NCBI GenBank assembly: GCA_017643965.1
Contig: JAEPMM010000044.1
Span: 1 to 13,099, forward strand
Length of the DNA: 13,099 bases
Direction of reading: 5' to 3'
DNA from: Marinobacter sp.
GTDB taxonomy: Bacteria > Pseudomonadota > Gammaproteobacteria > Pseudomonadales > Oleiphilaceae
Position 1 is the stretch's first letter; every line of letters begins with the position of its first letter. Shown piece after piece: positions 5,172-11,718 of the stretch. The translations under genes were made by a program, and so were the position numbers. The notes below the pieces were generated by a model, which was given only the letters and a program-made list of their open reading frames with translations, was not told the origin of the DNA and ran no database searches.

Positions 5172-6307
5172 TGATGCCTTCTGCCTTTCAAACATCGCCG
5201 CTGCGCCGGGTTACCCGGTGCCTCTTTCTGATTGCCACCCTTGTGGTGTCGTGCTTCTCGGTTCTGGCCGGGGCCAATGACGAGCTGCGGGCAAAGGTTT
5301 ATGACCAGGGCCTGCCACTCAAAGAGCGTATTGACGCCATGCAGGAATTGACCGGGCTGGAGACGGAGCCAGACCGCATCTACCGGGTGTGCGTCTGGGA
5401 TATTTTTGGCCGTTCCGGCCCCATTTACGGCGCGGCTCAGGATCAGCGTCGTAAAATCCTCCAGTACGGTATCAACGTGGAAATGGTGCCCTACACCAGC
5501 GAATCTGTGATGGTGGAGGAGCTCAAATCCGGCACCTGTGACGCCGCCCTGATGAGCGGGCTGCGGGCGCGGCTGTTCAATAAGTACACCGGCACCCTGG
5601 ATTCCATTGGCGGCTTCCCTGAGCGCGAGCAGATGCGCCTGGGCCTCCAGTTGATGGCGGATCCCCGCAGCGCGGATCGGATGGTCAGTAACGGTTACGT
5701 AGTGATGGGCATCGCGCCGGCGGGCGCCGCCCATGTGTTTGTCAACGACCGCAGCATCAACACCCTGGCGAAAGCGTCCGGCAAGCGTGTGGTGGTGCTG
5801 GATTACGACCCCACCCAGGCGGAAATGATTTCCGGCGTCGGGGCAACGCCGGTGGTGGCCGACATTGTCAATGCCCCCAACATGTTCAATACCGGCGTGG
5901 TCGACGTGCTGGCAGCGCCACTGGCGGCCTACGAGGTGCTGGAGCTGCACAAAGGGCTGGAGCCCGATGGCGGCATTATCGATCTGCCGCTGACCCATAT
6001 CACCATGCAGCTGATCGGCCGCGAAGAGGTCATTCCCAACGAACTGGCGCAGTTCGTGCGGGAGGCGTTCCACCAGGGCTTCGATGAAATCATCAGCCGT
6101 GTCCGCATGGAAGAAGAAAAAGTGCCGGACAAATGGTGGATCGAGATTCCCGCTGAGGACCGCCGCGAATACGATGCGCTGATGCAGCAGGCGCGGCTGG
6201 AGTTGCGCGAGCAAGGCTATTACAGCGGGGACATGCTGACCCTGCAACGCAAGATCCGGTGCCGCACAGACGGTAGCCGGGAGGAATGCAGTAACCCGGT
6301 GGAGTAA
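5171..6307 (+). CDS. AdeT-like TRAP-type periplasmic solute-binding protein
   Basis: 378 residues. The start is ATG 5171 or the adjacent ATG 5174, after GGGA. Residues 12-35 (RRVTRC, hydrophobic core, AGA|ND) are a signal peptide with a likely cleavage after Ala35. C28 in VVSC matches a lipobox loosely, but hydrophobic residues continue past it, so a soluble periplasmic protein is favoured. The body matches the AdeT1/2 putative solute-binding family: YRVCVWDIFGRSGPIY (70-85), KSGTCDAALMSGLRARLFNKYTG (about 119-141), FVNDRSINTLAKASGKRVVVLDYDP (about 194-218) and a Cys-containing end, KIRCRTDGSREEC. AdeT of Acinetobacter was named as a drug-efflux component, but the fold and the TRAP permease 3 bases downstream make uptake the better reading. 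It is the first gene of the operon. Ligand unknown. Confidence 0.88.
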   Translation: MMPSAFQTSPLRRVTRCLFLIATLVVSCFSVLAGANDELRAKVYDQGLPLKERIDAMQELTGLETEPDRIYRVCVWDIFGRSGPIYGAAQDQRRKILQYGINVEMVPYTSESVMVEELKSGTCDAALMSGLRARLFNKYTGTLDSIGGFPEREQMRLGLQLMADPRSADRMVSNGYVVMGIAPAGAAHVFVNDRSINTLAKASGKRVVVLDYDPTQAEMISGVGATPVVADIVNAPNMFNTGVVDVLAAPLAAYEVLELHKGLEPDGGIIDLPLTHITMQLIGREEVIPNELAQFVREAFHQGFDEIISRVRMEEEKVPDKWWIEIPAEDRREYDALMQQARLELREQGYYSGDMLTLQRKIRCRTDGSREECSNPVE

Positions 6308-6310
6308 GCC

Positions 6311-8452
6311 ATGACCACCGACTCCCGGACGTACCCTGCGGCGAGCAGTCGCACCCGGTCGCTCACCCTTGCCAGCGTGCCGATGCTGGTCATATTGGTC
6401 CTGACGCTACTGGCGTCTGTGGGCGAGACCTTGCACTCGCGGTTGTTGGAAATCGGTGGTGATACCTGGCCGGACTATTTCAACCTGCGGGTGATCGATC
6501 AGATCAGCGCGCCGGATTGCCAGGTCGTCGGCGACGTGAAGGCAGCTGTCGACCTGGCCGTCGCAGCCAAAAAAGCGGAAAAATCCGCGGACCCGTTTGC
6601 CGATGTGTTCGGCGATCAGATCGACCGGGAGCAGATTCGTGCCTCGGTCATGGCGACATCCCGCGCCTGCGAGAACCGCCTCGCCAAGTGGGAGCGCCTA
6701 CAGTCACTCAATGGTCCCGGAGTCCAGGCCTTCGCCCTGATGGAGACCGGGCTGTCACAGGCGGTGCTGTTGGTGACCGGTAACCGTCGGGTGCTGCTGG
6801 GGCTGATGCTGTTGTTCTGCGCAGCGGCCGCCACTCTGGGGCGCCAGCACATTGCCCTGCGGCCCGTGGAAAGCCGTCTGGATGACCGGGTCGCCACAGT
6901 GTCGCAGCTGGTGGCCAACGGCTTACTGACCGCCTCGACCTGGCTTTACCGTCAACAGGAACTGGCCCAGGAGGATGCCGGGATGCCCCTGGCGCATCTG
7001 TTCATGCACGACATCTGGGTGGCCGGTTTCGGTACGCTCACCCTGATTTCGCTGTGGCAACTGCGTCAGCGGCGGCACGACCTGCCGCAAGGTGGCAGCT
7101 GGCCCCGGGCCATGCTCAGTGTGCCGCTGTACAGTTTCATGTGCATCTCCGCTTCCATCCAGTTTGCATTTCACGGTTTCTACCACGGCATTGCCGTCTA
7201 CCTCACCATGATGGCGGAGTTGTCGGCGCTGTTCCTCAACCTGGGCCTGTATGTGTGGGTGGGTATGTTGCTGGCCCGCACTCACCTTCCCCGCAAGGTG
7301 TTTGATGTGCTGCGGCCCTGGAAGCTGCCGCCGAAATGGCTCGGGGTGGTGGTGTTACTGCTCACCGCCTTGCCCACCGCCTATAGCGGTGCCTCCGGTA
7401 TTTTCATTCTGGCGGCGGGCCTCACCCTGTATCGAGAGCTGCGGCGCGCCGGCACCTCGGAGCAACTGGCGCTGGCGACCACCGCCATTTCCGGTTCCAT
7501 GGGCACCATGCTGCGCCCCTGCCTGCTGGTGGTTATCGTTGCCACACTCAACAACAGCGTGACCACCGATGAGATGTTCAGTGCTGGCGCCCGGGTGCTG
7601 CTGCTGACCGCCTCGGTGTACGCGATATACGTGTTTCTGATCGGCGGGCCGTCGAAAGGGCAAATCGCCCCGCTGCGGGAGGCAGTGCCTGGCATGCTGC
7701 GCGCGTTGCTGCCGCTGGTACCTTACGTGGCCATTTTTGCCGGGGTGATCCTGCTGTGGAACCTACTGCTGGATCGTGGGCTGGACGAGTTCTCTGCGCC
7801 CGCCATCCTGCCGTTGATTCTGCTGCTGGTGCTGGCGTTCGAACGCCTGGTGCTCAAGTCACCGGATCCCGACACTGAGGAGCCGCCACAGAACGTCCGT
7901 GGCCCGCTGCCCACCGGATTTTCTTCGTCTGTGTTGCGTGCGACCCGCGAATCCAGTGCCCTGATCGGTGCCCTGCTGATGCTGATGGCGCTGTCCGTCA
8001 GCGTCGGTGGTCTGATTGAACGCTCAGGCCTGCTGGAGTTGTTCCCGGACCAATTGGGGTCGGTCTGGCTGACGCTCACGCTGCTGATGGGCTTGCTGGT
8101 ATTCATCGGCATGATCATGGACCCCTATGGCGCGGTGTTGCTGGTGAACGCCACGCTGGCGCCCATTGCGCTGAACAACGGCATTGATCCGCTGCACTTC
8201 TGGGTGATGACCGTGCTGGCGTTCGAGATGGGGTATCTGACTCCGCCGGTGGCGCTGAACCATCTGCTGACACGTCAGGTGGTGGGTGTGCCCACCTCGC
8301 CGGAAAGCCTGCACGGCACTTTCTGGCAACGCAATTTCCGCTTCATTCTTCCGGTTCTGGTCATGGGCAGCACGCTGATCATGGTCACGTATCTGCCGGC
8401 CTGGTGGGACGCGGCCTTCCAACTGTTGTTGGGTATCCAGCCACCGGGATAG
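6311..8452 (+). CDS. TRAP transporter fused permease (DctQ-like part + DctM)
   Basis: 713 residues, much longer than a lone DctM (about 425). Residues 22-40 form the first helix, 41-150 a large soluble loop with C70 and C120, then helices at about 160-178, 236-252 and 271-290. This looks like a DctQ-type small subunit with an inserted periplasmic domain. From about 305 on it is DctM: TAYSGASGIFILAAGLTLYREL (356-377), AISGSMGTMLRPCLLVV (392-408), FIGMIMDPYGAVLLVNATLAPIA (598-620) and EMGYLTPPVALNHLL (639-653), all hallmarks of the large subunit. It imports the ligand delivered by the binding protein using an ion gradient. The gene begins 3 bases after that protein's stop, with its ribosome site (GGTGGAG) inside the upstream gene, so the two are translationally coupled. 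The large N-terminal domain seems typical of AdeT-linked TRAP permeases. Confidence 0.9.
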   Translation: MTTDSRTYPAASSRTRSLTLASVPMLVILVLTLLASVGETLHSRLLEIGGDTWPDYFNLRVIDQISAPDCQVVGDVKAAVDLAVAAKKAEKSADPFADVFGDQIDREQIRASVMATSRACENRLAKWERLQSLNGPGVQAFALMETGLSQAVLLVTGNRRVLLGLMLLFCAAAATLGRQHIALRPVESRLDDRVATVSQLVANGLLTASTWLYRQQELAQEDAGMPLAHLFMHDIWVAGFGTLTLISLWQLRQRRHDLPQGGSWPRAMLSVPLYSFMCISASIQFAFHGFYHGIAVYLTMMAELSALFLNLGLYVWVGMLLARTHLPRKVFDVLRPWKLPPKWLGVVVLLLTALPTAYSGASGIFILAAGLTLYRELRRAGTSEQLALATTAISGSMGTMLRPCLLVVIVATLNNSVTTDEMFSAGARVLLLTASVYAIYVFLIGGPSKGQIAPLREAVPGMLRALLPLVPYVAIFAGVILLWNLLLDRGLDEFSAPAILPLILLLVLAFERLVLKSPDPDTEEPPQNVRGPLPTGFSSSVLRATRESSALIGALLMLMALSVSVGGLIERSGLLELFPDQLGSVWLTLTLLMGLLVFIGMIMDPYGAVLLVNATLAPIALNNGIDPLHFWVMTVLAFEMGYLTPPVALNHLLTRQVVGVPTSPESLHGTFWQRNFRFILPVLVMGSTLIMVTYLPAWWDAAFQLLLGIQPPG

Positions 8453-8499
8453 TGGCTATGCTCAGGCTTATGTTGATGTAAACGGGTCGGAGCACGGGT

Positions 8500-8880
8500 A
8501 TGAACTTTCTCAATGGCATTACGCTGTTGCTGGTGTATCAACTGGTGGGTGAGGTGGCGGTGCGCCTCGCCGGCCTGCCCATTCCGGGCCCGGTTCTGGG
8601 CATGGTACTGCTGTTTCTGACGCTGTTGGTCCGTGGTCGGGCCCCTGCCTCTGTCGATCAGGCGGCGTCGGCGTTGCTGAGCCATCTGTCGTTGTTGTTC
8701 GTACCCGCTGGTGTCGGAATGATGGTGCACTTCGGTCGCATTGCCGACGAATGGCTGCCAATTACGCTGGCGCTGTTGCTGAGCACCGTTATTACCATGG
8801 TAGCCACCGCCCTGATCATGCAGGTGACCAGCCGCTGGTTCGCCAGGCCGTTGGAGAGCGGAGGGCAGGGTGATGAATGA
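8500..8880 (+). CDS. lrgA: CidA/LrgA family membrane protein
   Basis: 126 residues with four hydrophobic segments. The ATG at 8500 has GGAG 7 bases upstream. Family signatures are LPIPGPVLGMVLLFLTLL (about 26-43), the short cytoplasmic loop RGRAPASVDQAASALLSHLSLLFVPAGVGMM (45-75) and a closing helix TLALLLSTVITMVATALIM. LrgA/CidA proteins were first described as antiholin/holin-like regulators of murein hydrolase export; later work in Bacillus and Streptococcus supports pyruvate or 3-hydroxypropionate transport together with LrgB. It follows the TRAP permease by 47 bases and overlaps lrgB by 8 bases (ATGAATGA). Its place among uptake genes favours the transporter view. No lysis or autolysin gene is nearby. 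Confidence 0.92.
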   Translation: MNFLNGITLLLVYQLVGEVAVRLAGLPIPGPVLGMVLLFLTLLVRGRAPASVDQAASALLSHLSLLFVPAGVGMMVHFGRIADEWLPITLALLLSTVITMVATALIMQVTSRWFARPLESGGQGDE

Positions 8881-9610
8881 ACCCGGCCTGACGGACATCT
8901 GGGTCTACCTGTCGGCCTCACCGCTGCTGGGACTGACCATGACGCTGGTGGCTTACGGGCTGGCGTATCGGGTGTACCTGCGGAGCAATTCCAACCCGCT
9001 GGCCAACCCGGTGGTGACGTCAGTGGCGATGCTGATTGCAGCGCTGCTGGTTACCGGTACGTCGTATAGCGACTATTTCGAGGGCGGGCAATTTGTTCAC
9101 TTCCTGCTGGGGCCGGCCACCGTGGCGTTAGCGGTGCCCCTGTATCAGCAGTTTGCGCGGTTGCGGCAGTTGTGGCTGCCCATCACCCTTGCGCTGGTGT
9201 GTGGCGTGGTGATTGCCGCGGGCAGCTCCATCGGGCTGGCCCGGTTGCTGGGCGGTTCGCTGGAGATCCAGATGTCACTGGCGCCCAAGTCCGCGACCGC
9301 GCCCGTTGCCATGGGCATCTCCGAGAAGATTGGTGGCCTGCCGTCATTGACCGCGGTGTTGGTGGTGGTAACCGGCATTACCGGAGCGGTGCTGGGCACC
9401 AAGCTGTTCGAGTGGATCGGCGTGAAAGACGACACCGCCAAGGGCATCGCCATGGGCGTTGCAGCACACGGCATCGGCACTGCGCGGGCCTTCCAGGTGA
9501 GCCCTCGCATGGGGGCCTTCTCAGGACTGGCAATGGCGTTGTCGGCATTCGCCACGGCGCTGGTGGTGCCCTGGCTGGTGGACATGATGCTATTGATGGC
9601 AGGGGGCTAG
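8873..9610 (+). CDS. lrgB: LrgB family membrane protein
   Basis: 245 residues from the ATG at 8873, which sits 7 bases after GGAGGG (8860-8865). A GTG at 8870 in the same frame is the alternative start and would add one residue. The product is an inner-membrane protein with about six to seven helices. LrgB hallmarks are NPLANPVVTSV near the start, FLLGPATVALAVPLYQQ (about residues 80-96), SLAPKSATAPVAMGISEKIGG (conserved PKS-T-PVAM block) and GVAAHGIGTARAF near the C-terminus. It works with LrgA, coded by the overlapping gene, as an export/import channel for small carboxylic acids or as an antiholin-like complex. The next gene, a TonB-dependent receptor, starts 1 base after its stop, which is unusual company for LrgB. 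Confidence 0.94.
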   Translation: MNEPGLTDIWVYLSASPLLGLTMTLVAYGLAYRVYLRSNSNPLANPVVTSVAMLIAALLVTGTSYSDYFEGGQFVHFLLGPATVALAVPLYQQFARLRQLWLPITLALVCGVVIAAGSSIGLARLLGGSLEIQMSLAPKSATAPVAMGISEKIGGLPSLTAVLVVVTGITGAVLGTKLFEWIGVKDDTAKGIAMGVAAHGIGTARAFQVSPRMGAFSGLAMALSAFATALVVPWLVDMMLLMAGG

Positions 9611-9611
9611 A

Positions 9612-11708
9612 GTGAAAGCACGGAGTCACGGTTACTCGCGGCGTGCAGTGATATTGGCGGCCGGCGTGTCGGGTCTGCTGCCGCTGGGCGAGCTGGCGGC
9701 GCAGACCGAGCAAGAGGATGAGCAGGCCGGCGACATGGTACTGGAGGTCACGTCGCCACGCCTGGTGCGTGGTCTGTACGATACCCCCGCCGCAGTCAGC
9801 GTGGTGAACGCCCCCGATATCCGCCGGGGGCAGCAGCGCCTGCAACTGGATGAATCCCTCAATACCGTGCCGGGGCTGTTTTTCCAGAACCGGTATAACT
9901 TTGCTCAGAATCTGAGGTTGTCCACCCGCGGTTTCGGCGCCCGTGCGCCCTTCGGCATCCGCGGTATCCGGCTGCAGGTGGACGGCATTCCCTATACCTT
10001 GCCGGATGGGCAGTCCCAGATCGATGCGGTGGATCTGGAGTCGGCCCAGCGCATCGAGGTGATTCGCGGGCCGTCGTCCGTGCAGTACGGCAATGCCGCC
10101 GGGGGCGTGGTGGATGTCACCACCGCGCGCGGAGACGAACAGCCCCCGGGCGCTCGCCTGCGCCTCGACGGCGGCAGCGACGATTACCGCAAGGCGGCGG
10201 TGCAGGCCAATGGCCGCTCCGGAGACACCACCGCCATCGCCACCCTGTCCTGGCTCAATGTGAATGGTCACCGGGAACAGAGCGCCGCCGAAAAAGGCCT
10301 GTTCAATGGTCGTCTCAGCCATGAGCTGGTGCCCGGGCGGCGACTGACGGCAACCCTGAGCGCCCTGCACAACCCCGAATCCGAGGATCCCGGCGGGCTG
10401 ACCCGGGCGCAGGCCGAAGCGGATCCGCAGCAGGCGACCTTTCTGGCCAGCCAGCTCGATGCCGGTCAGCGCGTGGATCAGCAGACGCTGGGCCTGCAGT
10501 ATGAGGAAGCGGTCGCCGTGCCGGGGCAGCTTACCGTGAACACCTTTTTCAGCCGCCGTGACTTTGCCCAGCAGTTACCGTTCCCCGGTGCCAGCCGGGT
10601 GGCCTTCGATCGCCAGTTCTACGGCATCAGTTCCAGTTACCAGCAGGAGTCCACTCTGGCGGGTTTGCCTCTGGTCTGGGTTGTCGGGGCGGATGTCCAC
10701 CGGCAGCGCGACGAACGCCGCCGCTACCGGGTATCGTTCGAGGGTCAGGTCACCGGCCAGACCCAGGACGAAACCCAGAACGCCACCAACGCCGCCCTGT
10801 TTGCCCAGGGCGATCTCGCCCTGACGAACAAGCTGAGCCTGTCGCTCGGCGCCCGGTTTGACCGCCTGCGGCTGTCCATTGATGATCACCGCCTGGTGGA
10901 TGGTGACGATTCCGGCAGCCGCACGTTTCGCGAGGCCAGTGGCGTGGCCGGGCTCAGTTACCGGCTGGCGCCCCGTCACCAGTTCTACGGCACCGTCGGC
11001 ACCGCATTCGAATCGCCCACCTTCACCGAGTTTGCCAATCCTGATGGCAGCGGCGGCTTCAACCCCGATATCGACCCCCAGCAGGCCCTCAACCGCGAGC
11101 TGGGGCTGCGGGGCGTGGTGGGGGGTGGCGTGAGTTACGACCTGGCGCTGTTCTCCATCCGTGTGGATGACGAGATACTGCCGTTCGAGCAGGGCGGGCG
11201 CACCTTCTTTGAAAATGCCGGGCGCACCCGCCGCGACGGTGTTGAGCTCGGGCTGGCCTGGGACATTTCCTACACCTGGCGGGTGAGCTCGGCACTGACC
11301 CTGGCGGATTACGAGCTGGACGATTTCACGGATGAGCAGGGCAACGACGCCAGCGGCAATCGCCTGCCCGGATTGCCGAGGGAACTCTGGGTCACTGAAC
11401 TGGAATGGCGCGGGCAGGGCCGCCGTTTTGCGGCGCTGGAGTGGCAGTATGTGGGCGATCTGTACGCGGAGAACAGCAACCAGACCCGGGTCAGCGAATA
11501 CTGGCTGGTGGGCCTGCGGGCCGGCGACAGTGTGCGGCTGGCAGAGCAGAACCTGAACCTATACGCCGGCATTCGCAACCTGCTGGATGAGGATTACTTC
11601 GCCAATGTTCGAATCAATGCCAACGCCGACCGCCCGGTGGAGGAGCGAGGCTATTTCGAGCCGGGCCCGGGGCGTATCTTCTATGCCGGTGTGGAGTGGT
11701 CCTTCTGA
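9612..11708 (+). CDS. TonB-dependent outer-membrane receptor, YncD/PqqU-like
   Basis: 698 residues from a GTG at 9612, placed 5 bases after AGGGGG and 1 base after the lrgB stop. Residues 1-30 are a signal peptide (RR, hydrophobic core, ELAA|QT). A TonB-box-like DMVLEVT lies at 41-47. The plug domain runs about 55-172 and contains LSTRGFGARAPFGIRGIRL, VDGIPYTLPDGQSQID, RIEVIRGPSSVQYGNAAGG and VVDVTT. The rest is a beta-barrel ending in FYAGVEWSF, with the C-terminal Phe used by the BAM machinery. The RGFGARAPFGIRG and GIPYTLPDGQ stretches resemble E. coli YncD (PqqU, the pyrroloquinoline quinone receptor), so import of a small organic ligand is as likely as a siderophore. It is last in the transport operon, translationally coupled to lrgB, and could bring the TRAP/LrgAB ligand across the outer membrane. 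Substrate not established. Confidence 0.92.
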   Translation: MKARSHGYSRRAVILAAGVSGLLPLGELAAQTEQEDEQAGDMVLEVTSPRLVRGLYDTPAAVSVVNAPDIRRGQQRLQLDESLNTVPGLFFQNRYNFAQNLRLSTRGFGARAPFGIRGIRLQVDGIPYTLPDGQSQIDAVDLESAQRIEVIRGPSSVQYGNAAGGVVDVTTARGDEQPPGARLRLDGGSDDYRKAAVQANGRSGDTTAIATLSWLNVNGHREQSAAEKGLFNGRLSHELVPGRRLTATLSALHNPESEDPGGLTRAQAEADPQQATFLASQLDAGQRVDQQTLGLQYEEAVAVPGQLTVNTFFSRRDFAQQLPFPGASRVAFDRQFYGISSSYQQESTLAGLPLVWVVGADVHRQRDERRRYRVSFEGQVTGQTQDETQNATNAALFAQGDLALTNKLSLSLGARFDRLRLSIDDHRLVDGDDSGSRTFREASGVAGLSYRLAPRHQFYGTVGTAFESPTFTEFANPDGSGGFNPDIDPQQALNRELGLRGVVGGGVSYDLALFSIRVDDEILPFEQGGRTFFENAGRTRRDGVELGLAWDISYTWRVSSALTLADYELDDFTDEQGNDASGNRLPGLPRELWVTELEWRGQGRRFAALEWQYVGDLYAENSNQTRVSEYWLVGLRAGDSVRLAEQNLNLYAGIRNLLDEDYFANVRINANADRPVEERGYFEPGPGRIFYAGVEWSF

Positions 11709-11718
11709 GGATCACTCC
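11693..11718. terminator. 11-bp hairpin covering both convergent stop codons
   Basis: Bases 11693-11703 pair with 11708-11718 (GGAGTG with CACTCC, one G-T pair, TCCT with AGGA) around a TCTG loop. The hairpin contains the receptor stop (11706-11708) and the SpoVR stop (11712-11714), which are 3 bases apart. There is no T-run on either side. Being in the coding ends of both genes, it is probably the shared transcript-end structure. Confidence 0.6.

Noticed and set aside
4205..6247. Long 680-residue minus-strand open frame opposite the BASS and binding-protein genes
   Set aside because: Its product is rich in His, Gln and Arg with no domain-like order; it is antisense to two well-supported genes and crosses their boundary. 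It is a typical GC-rich shadow frame.
5171..6307. Reading the AdeT-like protein as a drug-efflux component
   Set aside because: It has a signal peptide, a binding-protein body and a TRAP permease 3 bases downstream; the efflux label comes from a historical name and nothing here supports it.
8692..8699. A fourth AAYAAYAA match (minus strand)
   Set aside because: It lies inside lrgA on the antisense strand, where it simply reflects Leu-Leu-Phe codons, and is not near any minus-strand start.
9378..10370. 330-residue minus-strand open frame opposite lrgB and the receptor
   Set aside because: It crosses the lrgB/receptor boundary and has low-complexity His/Gln/Arg/Pro composition, unlike the strong families on the plus strand.
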